From Fibrobacteres bacterium CG2_30_45_31 (GTDB lineage: Bacteria > Fibrobacterota > Fibrobacteria > Fibrobacterales > Fibrobacteraceae), in assembly GCA_001873075.1 (NCBI GenBank), contig MNYL01000177.1, positions 1 to 15,997 on the forward strand: a DNA stretch of 15,997 bases, read 5' to 3'. Below the pieces are notes generated by a model that was not told the DNA's origin, searched no databases, and worked only from the letters and a program-made list of their open reading frames with translations. Numbering within the stretch: position 1 is the first letter of the stretch; every line of letters begins with the position of its first letter. Shown here in pieces: positions 1 through 6,662 of the stretch. Position numbers and translations under genes: made by a program.

Positions 1-1347
1 CTAAGCCTAGTGGGTCTTGCGTCCGCATCTCCTCCATCCGCAGCGACGGGGAAAAGCTATTACGGTCCTGCAAATACGATTGCAACCATTACAGCAGCCA
101 AGGCGTTTGCTTTAGGAGCCATTGTCTTTTATGAACGCGGAGAAAAAACCTATGCAAGTGAGTTATATACGGCTGCAACAAAAGCTTGGACTTGGGCCAA
201 CGCGCATCCCGATTCTCTTTTTCATAATAATTCGTCCACTAATGGTTCCTCAGGTTTAGGCGCTGGAGACCAGGAAGATGAAACGGATTATACGCGGCTT
301 GGCCATTTTATGAACGCGGCATTATACCTGTACGCCTACACCGGGCAAGCCGATTATTTGTCTGTTTTTGAAAGCCAGTACGAGGATCTCCCTCTCTTTG
401 CTTGGACCAATTACATGGATCAGTACCGTATTGCTCAAAATATAATGTTGTATCGGTATGTGAAAATGCAGAATGTCTCCAGCACCGTACAGGGGGAGGT
501 GAGTGCCGCATTGGAATTGGCAATTAATAAGTCAGCAGATTTTGCAGGAAAAATAGGGGCGGATGGTTATCGATCTTTCATCAAAGACTATAACTGGGGA
601 TCCAATTCCTATAAGAGCAACTATGGCTTGATTTTGAATGAAGCGGGCAAGACGGATGCCGCCGAGGATTATCTCCACTATATTCATGGGGTGAATCCTT
701 TCTCGATGGTATATCTCACTAACATGAATGCTTTTGGTGCAGGCAATAGCGTGACTCAGATTTATCATACCTGGTTTGCGGACGGCAGTGCGAAATGGGA
801 TGCGTATGGCGTTTCGACCTTTGGTCCTGCGCCCGGATATTTGGCGGGTGGAGCTAATTCTTCTTACACATGGGATGCTTGCTGCGATAATCAAAGTTGT
901 GGGGGAGCAGAAAATAACGCGAAATGTACTGCTGAGACCGTTCCTATCGGGGAGCCGGATGCCAAGATGTATAAGGATTTCAACACGAATTGGCCGCTGA
1001 ATTCCTGGTCGCTTACGGAGCCTTCTTTGGGTTACCAGGTGGCTTATGTTCATCTCCTTTCCAAGTTTGTGGAACCGAAGGGAACCATTCAGGGAATCAA
1101 GAGCAAAAATCAGCCTTCAACTCTAAAAGGCATCAATGTGAGTGCTGTGGGGAATACTTTGCATATCTATAGCTCTGTGGGCTCTGTGGAAAAGGTTCAT
1201 GTGTACGATGTTCAGCAACGTCTCGTGGCTTCAAAAAATGGAGCGGACGCTGAAATGGAAATCTCAGTGGCAAAGCTCCCGGCAGGGGTCTATTTTGTCC
1301 GTGTTCAGACCGGAAGCGGAATTGCTGTTCAACGAATCATCCGTTGA
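1..1347 (+). CDS. Glycoside hydrolase family 9 (endoglucanase-type), 5'-truncated, with C-terminal sorting domain
   Basis: The reading frame is open from base 1, so the true start lies upstream of the window; residues here are numbered from the GTG at 10. The protein is probably a secreted cellulase that hydrolyses beta-1,4-glucan outside the cell. GH9 hallmarks in order: a barrel helix with TRLGHFMNAALYLYAYTG (about 95-112), DYNWGSN (193-199), GVNPFSMVYLTN (227-238), the conserved His region QIYHTWF (250-256, His253), GPAPGYLAGG (272-281), and the C-terminal segment TEPSLGYQVAYVHLL (336-350), in which Glu337 matches the GH9 catalytic acid. The N-terminal DAGD-type motif with the catalytic base is not visible and would lie upstream. 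After a linker, residues 373-445 form a small beta domain with VEKVHVYDVQQRLV and LPAGVYFVRVQ, ending QRIIR. This resembles type IX secretion C-terminal sorting domains. A Cys-rich loop (about 291-306) may form disulfides. Family call is firm; exact substrate is not. Confidence 0.9.
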   Translation, partial: LSLVGLASASPPSAATGKSYYGPANTIATITAAKAFALGAIVFYERGEKTYASELYTAATKAWTWANAHPDSLFHNNSSTNGSSGLGAGDQEDETDYTRLGHFMNAALYLYAYTGQADYLSVFESQYEDLPLFAWTNYMDQYRIAQNIMLYRYVKMQNVSSTVQGEVSAALELAINKSADFAGKIGADGYRSFIKDYNWGSNSYKSNYGLILNEAGKTDAAEDYLHYIHGVNPFSMVYLTNMNAFGAGNSVTQIYHTWFADGSAKWDAYGVSTFGPAPGYLAGGANSSYTWDACCDNQSCGGAENNAKCTAETVPIGEPDAKMYKDFNTNWPLNSWSLTEPSLGYQVAYVHLLSKFVEPKGTIQGIKSKNQPSTLKGINVSAVGNTLHIYSSVGSVEKVHVYDVQQRLVASKNGADAEMEISVAKLPAGVYFVRVQTGSGIAVQRIIR

Positions 1348-1360
1348 TTTTCTAAATTAA

Positions 1361-1384
1361 GGCGAGAAGTTCTCGCCTTTTTTT
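1361..1384 (+). terminator. Rho-independent terminator after the GH9 gene
   Basis: GGCGAGAA (1361-1368) is the perfect inverse of TTCTCGCC (1370-1377), giving a stem of about seven pairs with a tight loop, followed by seven T residues (1378-1384). It begins 13 bases after the GH9 stop codon. The clpP start codon lies only 16 bases beyond it, leaving no room for a separate clpP promoter downstream of the hairpin. Confidence 0.9.
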
Positions 1385-1400
1385 GTCTATGGAGATTTGA

Positions 1401-1982
1401 ATGAAAGCTGAATGTGAAAAGGAAACTGAAAAGACCCCTGAGTTTATGAAGGTCGCAGAAGAATACCTTACGAAAAACCGTCGCCTCTTTTTGTGGGGTG
1501 CAGTAGATGATGAAAGCGCGCAAAGTCTTGTGAAGCGCATGCTTTATCTGGATTCCTTGAATCATGAAGATATTGTCTTGTTTATCAATAGCCCGGGTGG
1601 TGTTATTTCGAGTGGCCTTGCTATTTATGACTGTATGAATGCCATTCAGAGCGATGTGGTGACAGTGTGTTGTGGACAGGCGGCCTCTATGGGAGCGGTC
1701 CTTTTGACTGCGGGGACCAAGGGCAAGCGTTACGCGTGGCCCAATGCCCGCGTTTTGATTCACCAGCCGCTCATTCAGGGCGAAATGGTGGGTCCTGCGA
1801 GTGACATCCAGATTCAGGCAGAGGAAATGCTCCGCATTCGTGGGATTACAGGGAAAATACTTGCTGACCAAAGCGGAAAAACCGTGGAACAGATTGAACG
1901 CGATACGGAACGCGATAATTTTATGTCAGCGGAAGAAGCGGTGACGTACGGCCTTGTAGATAGCGTGAAGAGTTTTCTGTAA
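1401..1982 (+). CDS. clpP: ClpP serine protease subunit with a non-canonical N-terminus
   Basis: This is the proteolytic subunit of a Clp protease, which degrades cytosolic proteins fed to it by a ClpX or ClpA/C ATPase. The catalytic triad is intact: Ser96 in GQAASMGA, His121 in VLIHQP, and Asp172 in DTERDNFMS. The FINSPGG oxyanion segment (61-67) and the handle helix are present, and 193 residues is a normal length. The N-terminus is unusual. Instead of the usual axial-loop consensus (VPxV..., RGERxYDIYSRLL), residues 1-35 are charged and lead directly into EEYLTKNRRLFLWGAV. That resembles the shorter N-termini of second ClpP paralogues such as chlamydial ClpP2. The ATG is supported by GGAG at 1391-1394, six bases upstream. 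Its stop overlaps the ftsY start by one base (TAATG). No clpX or tig lies beside it, so a second, canonical clpP elsewhere in the genome seems likely; that is inference. Confidence 0.93.
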   Translation: MKAECEKETEKTPEFMKVAEEYLTKNRRLFLWGAVDDESAQSLVKRMLYLDSLNHEDIVLFINSPGGVISSGLAIYDCMNAIQSDVVTVCCGQAASMGAVLLTAGTKGKRYAWPNARVLIHQPLIQGEMVGPASDIQIQAEEMLRIRGITGKILADQSGKTVEQIERDTERDNFMSAEEAVTYGLVDSVKSFL

Positions 1983-2902
1983 TGGGTTTATTGTCTGTCA
2001 TTAAATCGGGGCTTTCTAAAACTCGAGAAGCGATTCTTGGAGAGTTGAAAGGGATTGTCGGTGCAGGAAAAGTCACCGATGAAATGCTGGAGCAGCTTGA
2101 AGAGCATCTAATCAAAGCGGATGTCGGCACAGAAGCCGCTTTTTTGCTCACGGATGCTTTGAGGGAAAATGCCCTCGGCAAATCGCTGTCACAAGAAGAA
2201 ATTCTGAAAATACTTCGCTCTGAAGCGGAGCGTTTGTTGGTGGATCCACCTCCGTTTAAGGTGCAGGGGAACCCGCATGTGATTTTGATTATAGGAGTCA
2301 ATGGCGCTGGCAAAACCACCACTATTGGTAAATTGGCGAAGCGTTTCCAAAGCGAAGGTCACAAGGTACTTATCGCTGCGGGGGACACTTTCCGTGCCGC
2401 AGCTATTGAGCAACTGGAAGTCTGGGCGGAACGTTCGGAGGCGGAATTTGTGCACCACCAAGAAGGTTCGGATCCGGCGGCGGTTGCTTACGATGCGTGT
2501 GAGGCGGCAAAGGCTCGTGGCTGTGACATTGTTATCATTGATACGGCGGGTCGTTTGCACAATAAAGATTATTTGATGGAAGAACTGCGGAAAGTTGTCC
2601 GGGTCATGAAAAAACAGGATGAAGCCTATCCCCACGATATTTGGCTTGTGATCGACGGTAATACCGGTCAGAATACGATTAGTCAAACAAAAATATTCCA
2701 TCAGAGCTTTCCTTTAACGGGTCTCGTGGTCACTAAGCTTGATGGTACTGCTCGCGGTGGTTCCTTGCTCGGTATTGCGAGTGCTTTGAAAATCCCAATT
2801 TGCTGGGTCGGTATGGGAGAACGTATAGACCAGCTCGTTCCTTTTAGTAAACAGGAATATGTGGATGGACTTTTTGAAAATGCGTTGGACATTCAGGAGT
2901 AG
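1982..2902 (+). CDS. ftsY: Signal recognition particle receptor FtsY
   Basis: FtsY is the membrane-associated GTPase that docks SRP-bound ribosomes to the Sec translocon. The 306-residue protein consists almost entirely of the NG domain. The helical N domain covers about 1-90, with the usual DVGTEAAFLL segment (47-56). G domain motifs follow: GVNGAGKTTT (105-114, P-loop), DTFRAAA (135-141, insertion-box region), DTAGR (187-191), TKLDGTARGG (251-260), and the closing GMGERIDQLVPF (277-288). The acidic A domain of E. coli FtsY is missing, as in many bacteria. The start codon overlaps the clpP stop by one base, and GAAGAG at 1967-1972 can serve as ribosome binding site. The 3' end overlaps the next gene by 23 bases. 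Ffh is not in the window. Confidence 0.97.
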   Translation: MGLLSVIKSGLSKTREAILGELKGIVGAGKVTDEMLEQLEEHLIKADVGTEAAFLLTDALRENALGKSLSQEEILKILRSEAERLLVDPPPFKVQGNPHVILIIGVNGAGKTTTIGKLAKRFQSEGHKVLIAAGDTFRAAAIEQLEVWAERSEAEFVHHQEGSDPAAVAYDACEAAKARGCDIVIIDTAGRLHNKDYLMEELRKVVRVMKKQDEAYPHDIWLVIDGNTGQNTISQTKIFHQSFPLTGLVVTKLDGTARGGSLLGIASALKIPICWVGMGERIDQLVPFSKQEYVDGLFENALDIQE

Positions 2903-3311
2903 ACTCTTTCTCGGGAGTCTTTTTCTTTTTCTCAGCGCGTGTGTTGAGAATGGTTCGACTGTTTCTGAAAACTTTGTGAATGCCTACATCGAACTTCGAG
3001 TGGTATCCAGAGAATATGGAGAAATTTCTCCCGATGGTCGTATTGCGCGCACAGAAGTCTTAAAAAAATACGGCTATACAAGAGCTTCTTTTGAAGCAGA
3101 AGCAGAAAACATCAAGCGCGATCCTGATTTGTGGGAGCCCTTTCAAATAGCGGCCGTTGCTCGCATAGATTCTTTAGTGGGAAAGCACACGAGGCAAAGA
3201 AATGAGGGAGGGGAAAGACATCATGTGAAATTCCCTCAGAACAGAAAGCCACTACACGATATCAACCAAATGCATTCTCCCCTGCGTCCTAAAAAAGAGG
3301 TTCATCCATGA
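2880..3311 (+). CDS. Small putative lipoprotein (DUF4296-like)
   Basis: I do not recognise a precise function. The chosen ATG (2880) gives 143 residues and a good lipoprotein signal: a basic start (MRWTFRSR), a hydrophobic core, and the lipobox LSAC with the acylated Cys at residue 19. The mature part has a helical, charged segment (about 25-100) containing FVNAYIELRVVSREYG, then LKKYGYT, then RDPDLWEPFQIAAVARIDSLV. This layout resembles the small DUF4296-type lipoproteins of Bacteroidota, a tentative match from memory. The last 40 or so residues are hydrophilic, rich in His, Arg and Lys, and look disordered. The gene begins inside ftsY and ends in an ATGA overlap with the next gene, so translation is probably coupled. 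An in-frame ATG at 2859 exists but would add seven residues before the signal peptide. Confidence 0.72.
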   Translation: MRWTFRSRLFLGSLFLFLSACVENGSTVSENFVNAYIELRVVSREYGEISPDGRIARTEVLKKYGYTRASFEAEAENIKRDPDLWEPFQIAAVARIDSLVGKHTRQRNEGGERHHVKFPQNRKPLHDINQMHSPLRPKKEVHP

Positions 3312-3781
3312 AACATTCTGTCCTCGTAATTTCTTTGCTAATGTATCTTGGTTTTACTTCTCCGGTATTATGCGCAAATGATTCTCCCATTCGCTGGGAA
3401 TCTTATTCAGAAGCTTTGAAAACAGCAGAAAAAGATCACAAACTCATCTTTGTGGACATCTATGCCGATTGGTGTGTTCCTTGTCGGATAATGGAATCCA
3501 ACGCTTTTGCAGATAAAAATGCGGCAAAAATTTTAAATACGCGGTTCCATCCCGTGAAGTTAAATGTGGATTCGAAGGATAGCATTCTGTGTGATCATAA
3601 GAAGAATACACCAGAACGTTGTTTTTTTGATGTTTGGGAGCTGAATGGAGTTCCTTCTTTTGTGGTGATTGCCCCGAGTGGGCTCACGGTTTTAACATTG
3701 ACACAAACGCTAGAAGCTGATGATTTGCGCTTGTTGCTTTTCCAATTTTTAGAAAAAGAAAAGGAGTGGATATCGAAATGA
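3308..3781 (+). CDS. Exported thioredoxin-fold protein (CVPC active site)
   Basis: This is probably a periplasmic thiol-disulfide protein of the thioredoxin_7/DUF255-like group. Residues 1-22 form a signal peptide (MKHSVLVISLLMYLGF...) with likely cleavage near LCA|ND (after residue 23). The thioredoxin core follows: LIFVDIYADWCVPCR (47-60) with the redox pair Cys56 and Cys59, and the cis-proline loop GVPSF (114-118, Pro116). Between them lies an insertion bearing a second pair, Cys95 and Cys105, in the segment from SILC to PERCFFDVW; these could form a structural or second redox disulfide. GAGG at 3296-3300 lies seven bases before the ATG, which overlaps the lipoprotein stop as ATGA. The stop in turn overlaps the glycosyltransferase start as ATGA. 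Its substrate may be a neighbouring envelope protein, but that is only contextual. Confidence 0.87.
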   Translation: MKHSVLVISLLMYLGFTSPVLCANDSPIRWESYSEALKTAEKDHKLIFVDIYADWCVPCRIMESNAFADKNAAKILNTRFHPVKLNVDSKDSILCDHKKNTPERCFFDVWELNGVPSFVVIAPSGLTVLTLTQTLEADDLRLLLFQFLEKEKEWISK

Positions 3782-5400
3782 ATATGTTTCCTGTCGAAAT
3801 AGCATTTTGGATCACTCTATTTTTATTGCTTCATTGTTATGTGATTTTTCCAGTTACACTTCCTTTTTTAAGTGAAATATTTAAGCGTAAACAGGTTCCT
3901 ACTTCGAATGAACCTTTTCTTCCGAAAGTGAGCATTTTAGTTTCCGCTTACAATGAGGCGGAAATTATCGAAAAGAAATTGAAAAATTTTTTAGAGCTTG
4001 ATTATCCTAAGGAATTGTTGGAAATACTCGTCGGTGATGATGGTTCTGTGGATGCGACCGCGGAAATCGTTTCGCGTTATGCGGATCAAGGGATCATATT
4101 AATTAAGGCTCACAAAAATGCAGGCAAAGCCGCCATGCTCAATCGTCTTCAGAAAGAAGCTCATGGTGAAATTCTTGTATTCTGCGACGCCAACACCATG
4201 TTTTTTCCCAATGTAATTCGCAAATTGGTAGAACCTTTTCGGGACAGAAAAATAGGTTGTACCTGTGGCCATTTAATTCTCTCCGATAGTAGTGACAGTT
4301 TACTGGGTCAGGGAGAAAGCTCCTATTGGGATTTGGAATCCGAGATAAAAAAATTTGAAGGAATTTTGGATTTGCTCATCGGAGGCAATGGCGCACTGTA
4401 TGCCATTCGCAATGATTTATTTACTTCACTACCCACGAAAAAAAGTATAATGGATGATTTTTTTATCACGGTGAAAATTCTCCAAAAAGGATTTTTTTGC
4501 ACTTTTGTTTCTAGTGCTATTGGCACAGAAAAGACGTCCAAAGAAGGCGTTGGCGAATATCGTCGAAAGATTCGTATTGGACGTGCGAATTACAATTATC
4601 TTTTTTCCTATTTGCCGCTATTGAATCCTTTACGTCCTTTGCTTGCTTATCTGTTTTTTTCTCACAAATTATTGCGTTGGTTTACGCCACACCTCTGTAT
4701 ACTTTTGATTGTTTTTAATGCGATTTTACTCGCTACAGGGAAACCGATTTTCTTTGTCTCTTTTATTTTGTCATTACTCGTTATTTTTCTTTCAGTTTCC
4801 AAATTATCGCGGAGTGCGTATTATTTTCTTTCTATGAACACGGCGATGTTTAAGGGTTTCTTTCTGTCCTTTAAACGAGAACGCAGCGGTGGTTGGGCAA
4901 GAGAGGCTCGTGGTGACGATAGGGGGCCATCCTCTATGAAAGTGCTCCCATGGCTGACGGCTGCTATTTTAGGCCTCTCTGGGGCCTTTTCTACAGCCGA
5001 GGCGGGCTTCACTGCGGATTTTACGATCGGGTCTTTAAACCCCACAGAAACCATAAAAGATTGCAACCTGGATTTAGTCGGCCATTGGTGGTTTCCGGCC
5101 GATGAAATGGTTTTTGGGGGCGTTGGTGTAGGTTACGAAACTATAGACGGCATTGATTTGGTGCCAGTGATTGGTAGCTTGTGGGTTCGGTTACCCATTG
5201 GACGACAAGTCCTTCCTGTGGTCACTGCAGACTTTGGTTATGCGTTTGGAGAGGATGCCCAGATGCTTTGGAAAGTCGGTGGTGGTTTCGATATTAAGAA
5301 TGGAAAAAATTCTTCGATACTGCTGTTAGGAGGGTATCAAGAATTACGCAAATATGGCAATTTCATATATCTGCGCGCAGGCCTACTGCTTGAATTGTAG
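3778..5400 (+). CDS. Membrane family 2 glycosyltransferase, read in frame into a signal-peptide/beta-barrel protein
   Basis: I start at ATG 3778, which overlaps the thioredoxin-gene stop (ATGA) behind AAGGAG (3761-3766); a GTG at 3766 is also possible. Residues 1-380 are a processive-type GT2, likely moving sugar from a nucleotide donor to an envelope or extracellular polysaccharide. They comprise an N-terminal membrane helix (about 5-30), SILVSAYNEAE (52-62), VGDDGS (85-90), FCDAN (135-139, metal/donor Asp), GGNGALYAIR (202-211), MDDFF (225-229, catalytic Asp), RRKIRIGRAN (262-271), and three membrane helices between about 288 and 350. The family's usual basic ending appears as GGWAREAR (371-378). 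Instead of a stop, the frame continues through about eight residues into Met387, a signal peptide (LPWLTAAILGLSGAF) and about 130 residues of beta-rich, Gly/aromatic sequence like a small outer-membrane barrel. Whether one protein or two is made is unresolved. Confidence 0.8.
   Translation: MNMFPVEIAFWITLFLLLHCYVIFPVTLPFLSEIFKRKQVPTSNEPFLPKVSILVSAYNEAEIIEKKLKNFLELDYPKELLEILVGDDGSVDATAEIVSRYADQGIILIKAHKNAGKAAMLNRLQKEAHGEILVFCDANTMFFPNVIRKLVEPFRDRKIGCTCGHLILSDSSDSLLGQGESSYWDLESEIKKFEGILDLLIGGNGALYAIRNDLFTSLPTKKSIMDDFFITVKILQKGFFCTFVSSAIGTEKTSKEGVGEYRRKIRIGRANYNYLFSYLPLLNPLRPLLAYLFFSHKLLRWFTPHLCILLIVFNAILLATGKPIFFVSFILSLLVIFLSVSKLSRSAYYFLSMNTAMFKGFFLSFKRERSGGWAREARGDDRGPSSMKVLPWLTAAILGLSGAFSTAEAGFTADFTIGSLNPTETIKDCNLDLVGHWWFPADEMVFGGVGVGYETIDGIDLVPVIGSLWVRLPIGRQVLPVVTADFGYAFGEDAQMLWKVGGGFDIKNGKNSSILLLGGYQELRKYGNFIYLRAGLLLEL
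4936..5400 (+). CDS. Possible separately initiated small outer-membrane-type beta protein (nested in the preceding frame)
   Basis: An internal ATG at 4936, preceded nine bases upstream by AGGGGG (4921-4926), would give a 154-residue protein. It has a textbook signal peptide: MKVLPW, a hydrophobic core, then AEA as cleavage site around residue 23. The mature 131 residues alternate hydrophobic and polar positions with many Gly, Trp, Tyr and Phe, for example LVGHWWFPADEMVFGG, VGVGYETIDG and LWVRLPIGRQ. This is typical of a small porin-like or lipid-interacting barrel in the outer membrane. It ends YLRAGLLLEL, so the usual terminal aromatic residue is absent. Two stop codons (TGA 4914, TAG 4920) lie in another frame just before the putative ribosome site, as if a glycosyltransferase stop had once been there. 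I consider this an alternative or additional product to the fused protein. No function is known to me. Confidence 0.55.
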   Translation: MKVLPWLTAAILGLSGAFSTAEAGFTADFTIGSLNPTETIKDCNLDLVGHWWFPADEMVFGGVGVGYETIDGIDLVPVIGSLWVRLPIGRQVLPVVTADFGYAFGEDAQMLWKVGGGFDIKNGKNSSILLLGGYQELRKYGNFIYLRAGLLLEL

Positions 5401-5402
5401 TG

Positions 5403-5440
5403 GGTTGAACCTGCGTGCGACGTCCGCCGCATCAGGTCCA
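5403..5440. other. GC-rich imperfect hairpin between convergent genes
   Basis: TGAACCTG (5406-5413) pairs, with one mismatch, with CAGGTCCA (5433-5440). The loop region is GC-rich and contains the palindrome GACGTC (5419-5424). It sits directly after the plus-strand stop at 5400 and just before the minus-strand gene ending at 5446. There is no proper T-run on either side, only CTTCTTT on the plus strand, so it is at best a weak terminator or barrier between converging transcripts. Confidence 0.35.
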
Positions 5441-5445
5441 CTTCT

Positions 5446-5730
5446 TTAGTTTACAGTCAATTCTTCTTCAGCAATATTCAGGCTCATCACAATTTCGAGT
5501 GCTTCAGGCTCTTCAGCAAAATCGATAATCAATCCGACTCGTTTGCTTTCATCGCGCTGCTTTTCGAAATGAACGATGTCGTAGATTTTCATGCTGATTG
5601 TCGCGGCTTCAGTGATAGGGATTTCAAGTGTCATGCCCTTATTAATAGGGCCTTCGATCACTTTGCCTTTAAAAACGAGGCTTTTTTCGTCTTCCCCGAG
5701 GGAGGTTTTTTTTACATGAAATTTCGGCAT
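5446..5730 (-). CDS. Small protein resembling translation-factor (EF-Tu) domain 2
   Basis: This 94-residue cytosolic-looking protein has no signal peptide or membrane segment with the start chosen here (ATG, complement of 5728-5730, MPKFHVKK). It reads as one beta-barrel domain: VFKGKVIEGPINKGMTLEIP (about 27-46) carries the G-x-I-x-x-G-M pattern seen in the second domain of EF-Tu, SelB and other translational GTPases. The tail is acidic. No GTPase domain is attached, so it is a free-standing barrel of unknown role. The frame stays open upstream to 5814, adding 28 basic and hydrophobic residues, but that would run into the divergent mqnA start, so the shorter form is preferred. No clear Shine-Dalgarno precedes it. 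Existence as a gene is likely; function is not known. Confidence 0.7.
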   Translation of the reverse strand: MPKFHVKKTSLGEDEKSLVFKGKVIEGPINKGMTLEIPITEAATISMKIYDIVHFEKQRDESKRVGLIIDFAEEPEALEIVMSLNIAEEELTVN

Positions 5731-5800
5731 GTCTCTGTTTTGAAATAGAAAAGGTTTAAAAGAAAATAAAACAACAGGCAAAAAGTTAAATTTTTTTCGT

Positions 5801-6619
5801 ATGGTCCTGCGCATCGGTCGTATCCCTTTTCTTGTTTGCGCCCCCTTCTTTCACGATTTTCTTGGAAAAGAGACTAAGTACCCCAGTTATTCCTTTGTAG
5901 AGGGTCCTCCAAGTGCACTCGTTTCGCTGTTAAGGGTGGGTGAAATCCATTTGGCTCCGGCCTCATCCATAGGCTATGCCCTAACTCCAGAGAAATTTGT
6001 CCTTGCCCCTGACTTGTGTACCTCGTGCAAACTGGAGGTCCGGTCTGTGAAATTATTCTCCCACTATCCCTTTGAGCAATTGTCTTCGCGGCGAGTACAC
6101 TTGACTACGCAGAGTCGAACTTCTGTGGCTCTTGTTCAAATTTTGGCGGAGCTTCGGTATCAGGTGCGGCCAGAGTTTGTCTCTAGTGTCCCCTTTGATT
6201 CAACCTTTGATGCCCGTCTGTTGATTGGCGATGAAGCCTTGTTAGAAGACGTGGCGGGGACATTTGAATTCAGTTATGACCTCGCCTCCCTGTGGTTGGA
6301 TTGGCAGGGGCTTCCTTTTGTTTTTGGTGCCTGGAGCATTCACCGTTCCGCATTAACGTCTGAGTATCGCTCAGAGCTCGATGCTTTTCTTGATGATGTG
6401 ACTTTGTCGGTAACGCATTTTAAAGAAGATCGCAAAGCCTCTTTAACCAAATGGCTTTCTTACTACCCAGTGGCACTTTCTCAAAAAATTATGGAGAATT
6501 ATTACAACGTAATAGACTATTCCTTCACAGATGATCGGAAATTATCTCTTTCTTTGTTTTTTTCGCTTTGTTACAAAATGGGTTTTATTCCTCAAAATCC
6601 ACAACTTGTTTTTTTGTAA
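5801..6619 (+). CDS. mqnA: Chorismate dehydratase MqnA, futalosine menaquinone pathway
   Basis: MqnA removes water from chorismate to give 3-[(1-carboxyvinyl)oxy]benzoate, the first step of the futalosine route to menaquinone. The 272-residue protein has the periplasmic-binding-like fold of the family. Matching segments are LRIGRIPFL at the start (3-11), ASSIGYA (54-60) in place of the family's SSIEYA, the following APDLCTS (69-75), SRTSVALV (105-112), ARLLIGDEALL (138-148), and DLASLWLDWQGLPFVFGAW (160-178). These support the ATG at 5801 because the family begins at this strand. No Shine-Dalgarno is seen; the upstream bases are T-rich. It is divergent from the small beta-barrel gene, with about 70 bases between them for promoters. 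Other mqn genes are not in the window, so the pathway is scattered in this genome or the gene stands alone. Confidence 0.9.
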   Translation: MVLRIGRIPFLVCAPFFHDFLGKETKYPSYSFVEGPPSALVSLLRVGEIHLAPASSIGYALTPEKFVLAPDLCTSCKLEVRSVKLFSHYPFEQLSSRRVHLTTQSRTSVALVQILAELRYQVRPEFVSSVPFDSTFDARLLIGDEALLEDVAGTFEFSYDLASLWLDWQGLPFVFGAWSIHRSALTSEYRSELDAFLDDVTLSVTHFKEDRKASLTKWLSYYPVALSQKIMENYYNVIDYSFTDDRKLSLSLFFSLCYKMGFIPQNPQLVFL

Positions 6620-6662
6620 CCTTGAATCTAGCGCGAAATCAGAACCTTGTAAAATTTTGAAG

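Noticed and set aside
532..1053. A 173-codon minus-strand frame inside the GH9 gene
   Set aside because: It sits opposite strongly conserved GH9 motifs and its translation is low in recognisable structure; no start signal supports it.
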